From assembly GCF_010882125.1 (NCBI RefSeq), contig NZ_JAAGVZ010000002.1, positions 248,001 to 312,000 on the forward strand: a stretch of DNA of 64,000 bases. Direction: 5' to 3'. This document shows positions 55,351 to 64,000 of this stretch, piece after piece. Numbering within the stretch: the first letter of the stretch is position 1; every line of letters starts with the position of its first letter. The position numbers were made by a program, and so were the translations under genes. This DNA comes from Peribacillus alkalitolerans (GTDB lineage Bacteria; Bacillota; Bacilli; Bacillales; DSM-1321). The notes below the pieces were generated by a model that searched no databases, was not told the DNA's origin, and saw only the letters and a list, made by a program, of their open reading frames with translations.

Positions 55351-56556
55351 TTAAATTTGGACTGCAATCTTACTATCTACTGATTTTTCAACGACAACAC
55401 CGTCGAATGTAGCTTTATAAATTTTATAAATATCCTCTTTTAATAGAGTCATTGGACTACGAGCTAATATACGCTTTTGCTCAACCGCATCATTCGTTAA
55501 ACTTTCAAGTGCATCCTCTTGAATGTCAAATCCTTTTAATGAAGATGGAATATTTACATCTTCTACTAATCTTTTTAACTCTGCTACACATTTAAATGAA
55601 GCTTCCTCTTGTGAAAGATTTACAGAGCTAAAGCCCATTGCATCATAGATATCTTTCATCCGTTTTTCACAGTTTTGACGAATATAGCCCATTACATATG
55701 GAAGTAATACGGCATTTGAGTCACCGTGTGCAATATGGAATTGCCCGCCGAGCGGATAAGCTAACGCGTGTACACCAGCTACCCCAGCATTGAAGAATGC
55801 AAGTCCTGCAAGGTAACTTCCGTAGCTCATATCGGTACGAGCTTGTTTGTCCTGACCGTTTGATACAGCTGTGCGAATCGAGTTGCTGATTAAGCGAATT
55901 GCTTGCAATGCTAATGCATCAGATACAACGCTCGCATTTTTAGAAATATAAGCTTCTACTGCATGTGTAAGTGCATCAACGCCTGTTGCAGCAGTTACTT
56001 TTGGAGGCAAGGAAATCGTTAGAGCAGGGTCAACAATCGCAACATCAGCTAATAAATAGTCATGCGCTACAACATCTTTTGTGGTTTCTAGTGATAAAAC
56101 GGAAATATTCGTCACCTCTGAACCAGTTCCAGAAGTTGTTGGGATTAAGATTTTCGGAAGACCTTTTTTCGTAATCTTTTTCGTACCAGTTAAGTTTAAG
56201 TAGTCTTCTACTTTACCTTCATGTGAAGCTAATACACCTGCAAGCTTAGTTAAATCTAACGCACTACCTCCACCAATTCCAATAACCATGTCGAATTGAT
56301 TGTCACGAGTGTAGGCAACCAATTTTTCTCCAATTGCTAGAGGGGGCTCAGGTACAACATCTTTATAAATTTCTGTAAAATACCCTGCTTCTTCAAGTGG
56401 ATCTACAACTTTATTTGTTAATCCAATGTCTATTAAGAACGGGTCAGTTATTACAAGAATCTTTTTCACATCAAAGCGATTTATTTCATCTAAAAGGTGA
56501 GCTAGAGAATCCCATCCGGTATAACTAATTGGTGTAAAGGTAATTTTTTCAGACAA
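55351..56556 (-). CDS. Iron-containing alcohol dehydrogenase
   Basis: 401 aa, type III (Fe) family. Cofactor loop VIGIGGGSALDLTKLAG (about residues 88-104), PTTSGTGSEVTN, metal-binding Asp/His in GVDALTHAVEAYIS and HALAYPLGGQFHIAHGDSN. Reduces an aldehyde or oxidises an alcohol/hydroxyacid with NAD(P). I chose TTG 56556 (AAGGAGTGACCC before it); an earlier TTG overlaps the aldehyde dehydrogenase. Third gene of the permease-ALDH-ADH cluster. Substrate unknown. Confidence 0.88.
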   Translation of the reverse strand: MSEKITFTPISYTGWDSLAHLLDEINRFDVKKILVITDPFLIDIGLTNKVVDPLEEAGYFTEIYKDVVPEPPLAIGEKLVAYTRDNQFDMVIGIGGGSALDLTKLAGVLASHEGKVEDYLNLTGTKKITKKGLPKILIPTTSGTGSEVTNISVLSLETTKDVVAHDYLLADVAIVDPALTISLPPKVTAATGVDALTHAVEAYISKNASVVSDALALQAIRLISNSIRTAVSNGQDKQARTDMSYGSYLAGLAFFNAGVAGVHALAYPLGGQFHIAHGDSNAVLLPYVMGYIRQNCEKRMKDIYDAMGFSSVNLSQEEASFKCVAELKRLVEDVNIPSSLKGFDIQEDALESLTNDAVEQKRILARSPMTLLKEDIYKIYKATFDGVVVEKSVDSKIAVQI

Positions 56557-56570
56557 TTTTGGGTCACTCC

Positions 56571-57992
56571 TTAATTTTGATTCCAAACGACAAGCTTCGT
56601 TTCCGTCATTTCATGGATTGCATATTTTAATCCTTCTTTACCCGTGCCGCTTTCCTTTACGCCACCGTACGGCATTTGGTCTACACGGTACGTTGGAATA
56701 TCGTTAATCATGACACCGCCTACTTCAAACTCTTTTGAAGCTTTGAATGCTGTTTGAATGTCATTTGTGAAAATCCCTGCTTGCAGGCCATAATTGGAAT
56801 CATTAATTGCTACAATTCCTTCTTCGACAGAAGAAATTCTATTTACAACTACAATGGGTGCAAAAACTTCCTGGCAAGATACTTTTAGAGTGGAGTCTAC
56901 ATTCGTTAAAATGGTTGGCAAGAAGACTCCATTTTCAATCTTGCCACCTGTTACGATTTCAGCTCCGTTCTGGGCAGCTTCTTGCACCCAGATAAGTGCC
57001 CGTTCTTGTTCATCAGGATTGATCATTGCGGAAATATCCGTTGTTTCTGCAAGTGGGCTGCCAATCACTAACTGCTTTGTAGCAGCTGTAAATTGTTCAA
57101 TAAATTCATTGAATAATTCATCCATTACATAGGTACGTTGTAATGAGATACAAACTTGACCTTGATTTGAAAAAGCTCCAGCAACACATTTAGGAACGAT
57201 TTGGGATAAATCAACATTTTTGTCGATGATTAATCCAGCGTTCGAGCCCAGTTCAAGAGCAACTTTTTTCAACCCAGCTTTGTTGCGAATACCAATCCCA
57301 ACAGACGGGCTGCCAGTGAAGGTAATCATCTTTACCTTGTCACTTGTAACCAAAGTATCTCCTACGGTTCTACCACTACCTGTAATAACGTTAAAGGCAC
57401 CTTTAGGCAAAGCCGTTTGATCAATTAATTCAGCCAAAAACAGTGCTGAAAGTGGCGTTTGTGATGCAGGCTTAAGAACGATTGTATTTCCGGTTGCAAT
57501 CGCAGGCCCCACTTTATGTGCTACTAAGTTTTGCGGGAAGTTAAAGGGTGTAATGGCCCCAATTACACCAAGTGGCTGCTCGAGCGTGTAACCGAAGCGG
57601 TTTGCTCCGTTTTTCGCAGCATCCATCGGAATCATTTCTCCAGTTAATCGTTTTGCTTCTTCAGCCGCAAATTTATAGGTTTCAATCGTACGATCTATTT
57701 CTCCCAATGCGAATTTGATTGGCTTTGCTGCTTCTAAAGAGATAATTTCAGCTGCCTTTTGGCGGTTTTCTATGAATAGTTTTGCAATATGTTCTAAAAT
57801 CGCTGCACGCTCATAGGCGGTCAGTTCTGCCATTTGTTTACTAGTGTTGTAGGCGATGTCAATTGCTTGTTCCACTTCTTCACGTGTTGCTTGTGGAATT
57901 TGTGCGATTACTTCTTTAGAGTAAGGGGAGTGGAGATCTGCAAATTTCTCTGTAGTTTTCCATTCACCGTTTACGTAATATTGCTTTTTCAT
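56571..57992 (-). CDS. Aldehyde dehydrogenase (NAD(P))
   Basis: 473 aa. GAITPFNFPQNLVAHKVGPA is the cofactor strand-loop, FTGSPSVGIGI the GxxxxG, LELGSNAGLIID holds the general-base Glu and AFSNQGQVCISLQRTYV the catalytic Cys near residue 286. The LELGSNA (Asn replacing Gly-Gly) variant is typical of semialdehyde- or sulfoaldehyde-type dehydrogenases. GAGGTAAGTTAA precedes ATG. Together with the Fe-ADH it would disproportionate or oxidise one imported compound; which one is not visible. Confidence 0.9.
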   Translation of the reverse strand: MKKQYYVNGEWKTTEKFADLHSPYSKEVIAQIPQATREEVEQAIDIAYNTSKQMAELTAYERAAILEHIAKLFIENRQKAAEIISLEAAKPIKFALGEIDRTIETYKFAAEEAKRLTGEMIPMDAAKNGANRFGYTLEQPLGVIGAITPFNFPQNLVAHKVGPAIATGNTIVLKPASQTPLSALFLAELIDQTALPKGAFNVITGSGRTVGDTLVTSDKVKMITFTGSPSVGIGIRNKAGLKKVALELGSNAGLIIDKNVDLSQIVPKCVAGAFSNQGQVCISLQRTYVMDELFNEFIEQFTAATKQLVIGSPLAETTDISAMINPDEQERALIWVQEAAQNGAEIVTGGKIENGVFLPTILTNVDSTLKVSCQEVFAPIVVVNRISSVEEGIVAINDSNYGLQAGIFTNDIQTAFKASKEFEVGGVMINDIPTYRVDQMPYGGVKESGTGKEGLKYAIHEMTETKLVVWNQN

Positions 57993-59402
57993 TTAACTTA
58001 CCTCTTTCAAATCTTCTTTTTTAGATGATTCCAAAGAATCTTTTACAAATGTTTGATCAACTTCTCCTTTAAAGAAGTCTTTACCATAAATTAAGAAGCA
58101 AAGTAGGATTCCTACTGCAAATGCCCATGAAGCACCTTTGATTACAAGGAGAGCAGCTACAACACCAGCAATTCCTAAATCACGTTGGCTTCGCGCCTGC
58201 ATAGCCCCAATCCGGACACTTACATACCCTTGGACCAGCAAAGTCAAAGCTAATGCTACGGGAAGAATCGGTTGAACCAAACCTACGATTGGCAATAATA
58301 ATAATCCGGTATTTGTGCCCCAACGGAAAGATCCAATTCCTCCAAATAAGGCATTCATCGCTTTTTTTCCTTCTTTAAAGCGTTCAATTACTACAACCTG
58401 CATCGCTGCCCACATCGGACCGCACATGGTAATATCAGGACCAATTATACTCATCACTGCGTTTCTTCCACCAAAAATTAAATGTGCACGGTTTGGATTG
58501 TAATCAACTTTTTCATCGGTTCTTACGACATCCGATTCTGAAAGCAATGCTTTCGTTTTAAGAACATCACCGAAAACTACTAGGTAAGTAGCTAGTACGG
58601 CAGGGAGTGCTTTTAGAAAAAAAGATACAGCTGGAATTCCTAATCCGAATACAGTATACTCCGCCCAAAGGGTAGCAAAATCCGGATTACTAAATCCCCA
58701 TTGAATATCAGGCCATTTTGCTTCTCCAAATAGCGGAGCGACAATAACTGCGAGAAAAATCGCTGGAAGAATACCGAGATTTCCTAATAGAGTAAATAAA
58801 AATCCTTTATTCTTTTTTCTAATTTGTTCAAATGCCTTTGAAAAAGTAAGGAAAAAGGCAAAACCAATACAGATTGTAATGGTAATTGGGAATTTGCCGA
58901 ATTGGCCAGTTTCACCAAATACGGCAACTACGGCTCCAATACCAGCTCCAAGAATAATTCCTGCTTTGATTGCATTTGGGACCATATGAACAACTTTACT
59001 AGCTAAGCCCGTAACACCAAGAATGATTGATAAAATACCTAAGGTTAACTGAAAGGCAATCAGTGCATAAACCCGATCAGGCCCCTCATCAAATTGAGTA
59101 ACAAACAAAACAATTAGCGGAATCGCTGGTGTAATCCATCCTGGAATAACAGGATCACCGAGGATATGGTGAAATAAATAAAGCAGTCCATTTAATACAA
59201 CAACCGCTAATGCAACCTCGAATGGCATGCCTAAATGTTGTCCTAATAGAGTAATAGCTCCTAAGTCTACTGCACACATTAATAGACCCTGAATATAATC
59301 TGGCCATTCAAAACGGTAATGAACAAAAGGTAACCTAATTTTAAAAGTCCCAGCTGGTATGTATGGTGATTCTGCACCATGTGTACGATTTTTCCATTTC
59401 AT
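57993..59402 (-). CDS. NCS2-like/DUF3360-type permease
   Basis: 469 aa with about 12 membrane segments. Regular GxxG-rich segments such as LGAGIGAVVAVFGETGQFG, RNAVMSIIGPDITMCGPMWAAMQ and GGIGSFRWGTNTGLLLLP indicate a relative of the nucleobase/ascorbate (NCS2) carrier fold, of the DUF3360 type as far as I can judge. It would import the substrate of the ALDH/ADH pair. Two ATG codons are possible, 59414 and 59402; GGGG sits only against the first, so I prefer the second (spacing 12). Confidence 0.7.
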   Translation of the reverse strand: MKWKNRTHGAESPYIPAGTFKIRLPFVHYRFEWPDYIQGLLMCAVDLGAITLLGQHLGMPFEVALAVVVLNGLLYLFHHILGDPVIPGWITPAIPLIVLFVTQFDEGPDRVYALIAFQLTLGILSIILGVTGLASKVVHMVPNAIKAGIILGAGIGAVVAVFGETGQFGKFPITITICIGFAFFLTFSKAFEQIRKKNKGFLFTLLGNLGILPAIFLAVIVAPLFGEAKWPDIQWGFSNPDFATLWAEYTVFGLGIPAVSFFLKALPAVLATYLVVFGDVLKTKALLSESDVVRTDEKVDYNPNRAHLIFGGRNAVMSIIGPDITMCGPMWAAMQVVVIERFKEGKKAMNALFGGIGSFRWGTNTGLLLLPIVGLVQPILPVALALTLLVQGYVSVRIGAMQARSQRDLGIAGVVAALLVIKGASWAFAVGILLCFLIYGKDFFKGEVDQTFVKDSLESSKKEDLKEVS

Positions 59403-59471
59403 AAAATAATTCATCCCCTTTTTCGGTTGTAACCCCTTACATTATTTTGTAAATATACTACCCCTTTATAA

Positions 59472-59485
59472 TGAATACGTAACCA
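59472..59485. promoter_or_regulatory. LacI-type operator 1
   Basis: TGAATACGTAACCA, palindromic pattern TGxxTACGTAxxCA with the central CG of LacI-family operators. Confidence 0.7.
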
Positions 59486-59522
59486 TTTTTGATATAAAAA
59501 AAATAACTCTTCCCCTTTTTGG

Positions 59523-59538
59523 TTGTAAGCACTTACAA
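59523..59538. promoter_or_regulatory. Near-perfect cre-like palindrome
   Basis: TTGTAAGCACTTACAA, a 16-base perfect palindrome differing from a cre only in the central CG (CA/TG). It lies between a minus-strand TTGACA (59544-59549) and the permease gene, so CcpA-type repression is likely. Confidence 0.5.
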
Positions 59539-59579
59539 TTTTATTGTCAATATACCACCCCTTTAGTATATTCATAGAC

Positions 59580-59593
59580 TGAATACGTAACCA
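59580..59593. promoter_or_regulatory. LacI-type operator 2
   Basis: Identical to operator 1, 108 bases away, in the second duplicate. Confidence 0.7.
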
Positions 59594-59682
59594 TTTTTGA
59601 GAAAAGAAAATAATTCTTGGTATTCCTTCCCTCAAGAAGGGAAGGTTGAAAGAGCTTGTACTATGAACCATGTCACATAAAA

Positions 59683-59696
59683 TGGTTACGTATTCA
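59683..59696. promoter_or_regulatory. LacI-type operator 3 (inverted)
   Basis: TGGTTACGTATTCA, the exact complement of operators 1 and 2, 103 bases from operator 2 and 27 bases after the LacI-type gene. Confidence 0.7.
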
Positions 59697-59722
59697 TTTT
59701 TCGCAAAATAGAAAAAACAATT

Positions 59723-60727
59723 TTATTGTTTATTCTCTATTTTTCTAGTTGTTCTTCTGTTAAATACTTTAACAGGTTTAGTTATTTTAATGCAATAATT
59801 TTTTTTATTTTCTATCATTTTAATCAATTCAGAGATCGCCAAGTATCCTAGATTTTGCTCTGAGATACTGCCAACAGTAGTTAATTGAATTAATCCATGA
59901 TGACTAAGGTCTACGTTATCAATCCCAATGATACTTAAGTCGTCTGGAATAATTATATTCTCACTAATGGCATTGTCTATCAAATTTAATGCTAGTGAAT
60001 CTGCACCAGCACAAATGGCAGTAGGGCGGTAATCGAGTTTCATTAATTGTTGAAAAGCACGTGAAATATCTTGTTTAGACGTATCAGTGTTAAAGATATA
60101 TTGTTCGGATAATGGTAATTTATAATCTTTCATCGCTTGAAGAAATCCTAAATAACGATTGTTAAATGTGCTGACGGTCAATGGTCCACCAACCCATGCA
60201 ATGGTTTTATGCCCTAGCTCAATCATATTTTTTGCAGATAAGTATCCAGCTTCAAAATTATCAATTTCAACAAAGTTTTCATTATTTTTGTGCTTACGAT
60301 TGTATGTTATGAATGGAATATCCATTTGTTTGAGCTTATCGAAAATCGGATCATCAATCAAAATACACGATAAAATGATGCCATCCACTCTGTTTTCAAA
60401 AGCAGTTGCATATGCTTCAGGTAATTTTTGATCGTTTACGTATTGTACGTTTACACGGTACCCCATTTCATTTGCATATGTGATAATGGCGGATGTAGTA
60501 TCAACAAAAAATGGGTTGTGTAGTGGTCCGGATAAAAGGGCAATTGTATTTGTTTTATTTTGAACAAGTGATCGTGCATGCGCATTAGGTATATAGTTTA
60601 ATTCGTTAATTGCTTTAATAACCTTATCAAGAGTAGGTTTTTTTACTAATTCAGGCGTGTTTAATACACGTGAGACGGTCGTTTGGGATACGCCTGCATG
60701 TTTTGCAACGTCTTTCGATGATACCAA
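59723..60727 (-). CDS. LacI-family repressor of the permease/ALDH/ADH cluster
   Basis: 334 aa. HTH SSKDVAKHAGVSQTTVSRVL at the N-terminus, hinge NAHARSLVQNKT, then a sugar-binding-protein-like effector domain (IALLSGPLHNPFF, VDGIILSC, SIIGIDNVDLSHHGLIQLTTV). It is transcribed toward the permease gene; three identical 14-base operators lie between. It almost surely represses that cluster, with the imported compound or its product as inducer. AGGAGGTAACG precedes GTG/ATG at 60727. Confidence 0.9.
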   Translation of the reverse strand: MVSSKDVAKHAGVSQTTVSRVLNTPELVKKPTLDKVIKAINELNYIPNAHARSLVQNKTNTIALLSGPLHNPFFVDTTSAIITYANEMGYRVNVQYVNDQKLPEAYATAFENRVDGIILSCILIDDPIFDKLKQMDIPFITYNRKHKNNENFVEIDNFEAGYLSAKNMIELGHKTIAWVGGPLTVSTFNNRYLGFLQAMKDYKLPLSEQYIFNTDTSKQDISRAFQQLMKLDYRPTAICAGADSLALNLIDNAISENIIIPDDLSIIGIDNVDLSHHGLIQLTTVGSISEQNLGYLAISELIKMIENKKNYCIKITKPVKVFNRRTTRKIENKQ

Positions 60728-61114
60728 GGCGTTACCTCCTTTTATGAAATTGCTTTACATGATTGTTTAATGTTGATAATACAACATTTTAAACAAACGT
60801 ACTATATGGTTTAGTTTTTTTATTCTAAATAATAATCTTGCTTGGTTTTATATTCAAATAAAAACCACCATCTTGTAAATAACAACCATTTTATTTAGGA
60901 TTGTTTGAAAAAAATATACGAATTTATTCTTGTGTACGAAAATGTGTAAAAATATACAAGACATGGGACTTGCTATCCACTTGATAGATACACTCCCACC
61001 CATGACGAACAAATAATTGTTTTCCAAATTTTCATCGTGACACCCCTGTCACATCTCTCAGTGGGAGAAGCTTGCTAAACCTAGATGAAGAAAACCAGTT
61101 GAACCCAGAAAAAA
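60728..61114. other. Upstream region of the LacI-type gene
   Basis: About 390 bases, no gene. It holds the regulator promoter (AT-rich, not defined) and a weak hairpin ATGGGA...TCCCAC at 60963-61000. Confidence 0.3.
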
Positions 61115-61164
61115 TCCAGTCATTTTCAAAATTTGACATTTTGTCCATGACTGGTACCTGACGT
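61115..61164. repeat. Dispersed palindrome, partial, copy I
   Basis: CCAGTCATTTTCAAA / TTTTGTCCATGACTGG inner stem and TACCTGACG right arm; 35 bases after the sigma-fusion gene stop, likely its terminator. Confidence 0.65.
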
Positions 61165-61198
61165 CTTTTCCTGCTGAACGCCCTATCGCAATCACATA

Positions 61199-63274
61199 TT
61201 ATTCCAAGGAAATCTTCACAACATCATCTAAATATTTTGTTGTATTATATCCATAAATCTCCAGCTTTTTAGGAATCACTTTCTCTCCAGCATTGTTACT
61301 ACGTAACCATATGTTTTGAACTGTAAGTAAATAACGAGGCTGCTCAATTTCTTCATATATGAAAGGGCTTTTATTCATATCGTATTCAATCCCGTTTTTA
61401 TCCAAAAGCACACCTTCAGTATTCATCTCCATTGAAAGAGGTTCACTTTCATCCTCACTCACAATCTGGAATTGAAGCGAATCAAATGCTCGATTCTTGA
61501 TTTCATGATTGCTTATGGCTACATGGGTAGGCTGTCCGACTTCCACCTTGTCAATGGAGATTGTACTGCCTGCATATTCAAAGGATTGAGGATATTCTTG
61601 TGATGCATCTAGTTGGATTGTTTTTGGGTCATCAAACGTTAACTGTACAGATTTAAATTGAACGTTGATCTCTTTTGGTTTTTCACCAAAAAGAGGGTCA
61701 AAATATGCTTGAAATGGAGTCCAATTTATTTCATGATGTAAATCTAAAAAAGAGTTACCATACATATCAGCTTTCACTTTTTGATTGTTCACTTCTAGAT
61801 TGTCAAAATTTAGAACATCTATTCTCTTTTCCGACTGTTTATAATTAATAGCATATTGCATAATTGTCGTTGTTGGAGCAATTATTAGTTTATCAAATCG
61901 AACAGGGATCCCCTCGACTTCTGTTACTTCATCCAATGCATATTCTTTGGAAGGCATTTTTGTAACAGGGATCTCGAAATTCCAATCCCCTGTTTTAAGT
62001 TCCCTGTTCTCGTAAGCTACTAAAGAATTTTGTTCAGAGGAATCACGAATCAACTTCTGAAGCTTAATAATCTTGAGTTTAATTGTCCCTTTATCCTTTT
62101 CGAGTGGCATTAGACTAATCTTCCCTTGAAACACGTTCTTTGCTTCTTTATTTACATCCGATTTAAGGTCAAGAGGATAATACCTTGGATTTGCTACGTA
62201 TCTCATGATTTCATGCTCGTTCTCTACAAAAACCCCATCATGATATTCCATCACATATTGATTATTTTCTTTTATATCTTCTATTTCATAAAAAACAAGT
62301 GTCTGCACATCATCAGCAACCACGCTCTTGATCGTAATTTTCACTCCATCACTTTCCGCTTCCAGGTTCAGCCTTTCACCTAGGTTCTGTTGAAGAAAGG
62401 CACGTAATTCCTGATTATCTTCAGTCCAGGTATAGTAGAGGTTGGTAAATATCCCGGTAACAATAGCTATACCTATTAAAAATGCGAATACACCTACGAA
62501 AACAAGTCCCCTTCTTTTACGTTTCTTGATCTTATGTTGTCTTTGCTTATCCTGTTCTGCCAGCCTATCTTTAACTTTATCCATGAAACCAGATGGCACA
62601 TGCAATTCTTTAATCCTCTCAGAAAGATTCAACATGGTTAACATGACTTCCTGAAAAGTAGCCAGATCCTCCTGACATTCTTGACAATGATAAATATGTA
62701 CCTCAAGATCGATCTTTTTCGATCGAACCATGGCTCCTTCTAAATAATCGATGTAATCCTTATGAAACTCCTTACAGCCATTAAAGCTCGATTCGTACTC
62801 CATTTTTTTTCTAAGTGAATAGATTCCAGAAAACAAAAGCTCTTTCATCTTTTCCACTGAAAATTGGAGAAGATGTGCCACTTCCTCCTGGGAGAGTCCT
62901 AATCCATATGTAAGGACCATTGCGTCTTTCTCGTACTCTTTTAATTGATCAAGTGCTTTTAATAAATCATGACGTGGTTCACTTTCTTCTGAAGATAGTA
63001 AATCTCTATCATCAGATAGCTCCCGGCATGTATGTATGAAAATAGATGTAACCCATGTTTCGAAAGATGGTTCATTATTAAATCGAGGCAATTCCTTGTG
63101 GACTTTTAATATAGACCGGTAAAAAAGCTCTTCCAATTGCTGCTGATTACTAAAATAGGAAAAACCAAGTTTATAGAAGGTTTGTTTATGCAAATCGAAC
63201 CAATCGACGATGGATCTTACGTCTTTATCTCTAATTCTAGTAATTATAATGGAATCTAATTTTGTTGAAATCAT
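61199..63274 (-). CDS. Sigma factor/anti-sigma (DUF4179) fusion protein
   Basis: One 691 aa chain. Residues ~15-90 match ECF sigma region 2 and ~100-156 region 4 (YEKDAMVLTYGLGLSQEEVAHLLQ). Residues 193-200 hold HxxxCxxC (HIYHCQEC), the zinc anti-sigma motif, and 257-277 form a membrane helix. The rest (~290-691) is an extracellular DUF4179-type sensory region. GGGGGGAGCAATTT precedes ATG. Separate sigma and anti-sigma genes are the norm; a fusion would need proteolysis to free the sigma part. It is not a gene-calling artefact: no frame break is visible. Confidence 0.85.
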   Translation of the reverse strand: MISTKLDSIIITRIRDKDVRSIVDWFDLHKQTFYKLGFSYFSNQQQLEELFYRSILKVHKELPRFNNEPSFETWVTSIFIHTCRELSDDRDLLSSEESEPRHDLLKALDQLKEYEKDAMVLTYGLGLSQEEVAHLLQFSVEKMKELLFSGIYSLRKKMEYESSFNGCKEFHKDYIDYLEGAMVRSKKIDLEVHIYHCQECQEDLATFQEVMLTMLNLSERIKELHVPSGFMDKVKDRLAEQDKQRQHKIKKRKRRGLVFVGVFAFLIGIAIVTGIFTNLYYTWTEDNQELRAFLQQNLGERLNLEAESDGVKITIKSVVADDVQTLVFYEIEDIKENNQYVMEYHDGVFVENEHEIMRYVANPRYYPLDLKSDVNKEAKNVFQGKISLMPLEKDKGTIKLKIIKLQKLIRDSSEQNSLVAYENRELKTGDWNFEIPVTKMPSKEYALDEVTEVEGIPVRFDKLIIAPTTTIMQYAINYKQSEKRIDVLNFDNLEVNNQKVKADMYGNSFLDLHHEINWTPFQAYFDPLFGEKPKEINVQFKSVQLTFDDPKTIQLDASQEYPQSFEYAGSTISIDKVEVGQPTHVAISNHEIKNRAFDSLQFQIVSEDESEPLSMEMNTEGVLLDKNGIEYDMNKSPFIYEEIEQPRYLLTVQNIWLRSNNAGEKVIPKKLEIYGYNTTKYLDDVVKISLE

Positions 63275-63500
63275 AAATTGCTCCCCCCTTTACCATTCTG
63301 TTTATACCTAATGATATAAGGTGAGAAAGTTGTTGGCAATATCTGTTAGTAAAAAATAGAACTCCAGCTTTTTAATCCTCGATGAATTAACTCCTTATAT
63401 TTCGTATTATCTGATTGACCGGATTAAAGATGAAGTTGATGGTAGGCTAATAATTCACTCCAATTTTTTCTTTGTTATTTTGCAATGGATAAGAAAACGT
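63275..63500. other. Upstream region of the sigma-fusion gene
   Basis: No gene. Promoter not recognised. A self-regulated ECF promoter (AAC...CGT type) could not be identified by eye. Confidence 0.3.
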
Positions 63501-63533
63501 AAAAAGGCAACGCCCTGTATAGGGTTAGTTGCC
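63501..63533 (-). terminator. Terminator of a gene beyond the window
   Basis: GGCAAC / GTTGCC with CCCT/AGGG pairing inside; on the minus strand followed by TTTTTACG. No gene lies between it and the window edge that I can support, so it ends a transcript from outside or is bidirectional. Confidence 0.55.
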
Positions 63534-64000
63534 TTCAATTAATATAATCTTTACAGCCATTTCAACGTGGCTTGAATGATTAGTGGTAGATTTATTTAAG
63601 AACTAAATGCGACACGTACTAAACGTGACACGATGTATGTGGAAACACATATTGATGCTGGTGAGTTTACAATTTCATATTTTTTTTATCCAATGGATTG
63701 CATTTTAATCACTGTCCACTATTAGTGTAATTATATATCCCCATCATAGTCCTACCGTCTTTACCCGATACAGACCTTCTTGTTATACAACTATCCTGAA
63801 AATATATATTCTTTTTGGTCATTGAACTCCGATTTTAAATAAACTTCATTCATTTCCTTTTTGTGCTTTTTCAGGCTATCCAAAATGCTGATAAAGAAGC
63901 GTAAAATTATGCGGACGTTCCCACAACCCTTGTTTTCCCTTAATTCCATACCGCTTATGGTTTTTTTCCAAAATGCTGGAGGTACCCCTATTAAAGTAAT
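63534..64000. other. Gene-free window end
   Basis: 467 bases. A short plus-strand frame (RDTMYVETHIDAGEFTISY) around 63625-63690 looks like a fragment but has no start or context. Nothing supportable. Confidence 0.3.

Larger units (their letters stand above)
59415..59600 (-). repeat. Tandemly duplicated promoter/operator segment
   Basis: Two ~90-base copies follow each other: each has CCCCTTTTT, GGTTGTAA...CTTACA, ATACTACCCCTTTA-like and GAATACGTAACCATTTTTGA, then AATAATTCTT/AATAACTCTT. They lie between the permease and the LacI-type gene, on their common strand. Confidence 0.75.

Noticed and set aside
59411-59671. Minus-strand 86-codon frame before the permease
   Set aside because: Lies over the duplicated promoter and operators; its apparent internal repeat is the duplicated DNA.

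Overview
The window looks like the chromosome of a low-GC, Gram-positive, endospore-forming Bacillaceae (Bacillus, Neobacillus or Cytobacillus type). The evidence is strong GGAGG-type ribosome binding sites with several TTG and GTG starts, sigma-A promoters, a PerR box, lipobox lipoproteins, an immune-inhibitor-A-type M6 protease, HelD, and YesM/YesN-type and LplABC-type sugar genes. The genus cannot be settled from this sequence. No rRNA, tRNA, CRISPR array or prophage was seen.

Bases 1-31000 form one sugar island, almost all on the minus strand, for galactose and very probably N-acetylgalactosamine. Read in the direction of transcription it holds: a GntR/NagR-type repressor; a LacI-type repressor; a Gfo/Idh/MocA protein, an LplBC/SBP ABC importer, a DUF624 membrane protein, a GH35 beta-galactosidase, a permease remnant and a second Gfo/Idh protein; then ROK kinase, agaS, nagA, lacC and lacD, which give a complete route from GalNAc through tagatose phosphates to triose phosphates without a PTS. 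A membrane-anchored sugar-binding sensor, a histidine kinase and a response regulator follow (a three-component system), then an mglBAC galactose importer and the Leloir genes galK, galE and galT. Three promoters in the island (GntR gene, LacI gene, ROK operon) share the same box over the -35 region, which points to one regulon.

Bases 31000-44500 are a mosaic of housekeeping and accessory genes: a YeiH-family exporter divergent from a LysR regulator, a DUF218 protein, a TldD/PmbA protease pair, a DUF7010-like membrane protein, HelD, a leaderless lamin-tail/Ig-like repeat protein and a degenerate ParA-like protein. Bases 45000-51200 hold katG under an exact PerR box, a Phd/RelE-type toxin-antitoxin pair, small hypothetical genes and a SEC-C protein. 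Bases 51900-63300 hold the InhA-type metalloprotease, an IS91 relic, a lacD relic, a LacI-controlled permease/aldehyde dehydrogenase/Fe-alcohol dehydrogenase cluster with three matching operators in a tandemly duplicated promoter, and a single-chain sigma factor/anti-sigma (DUF4179) fusion.

Intergenic space is crowded with dispersed repeats. There are at least nine complete or nearly complete copies, plus fragments, of a ~60 bp palindrome (GTGTCAGGCACCA...TGGTGCCTGACGC and its GGTACC variants). There are four GTTGAT...ATCAAC GC-rich repeats and several TTTTGTCGACAATCTGA hairpin modules. Two genes of the window, lacD and the sigma fusion gene, have degenerate 3'-end copies elsewhere in the window that also carry their downstream flank.
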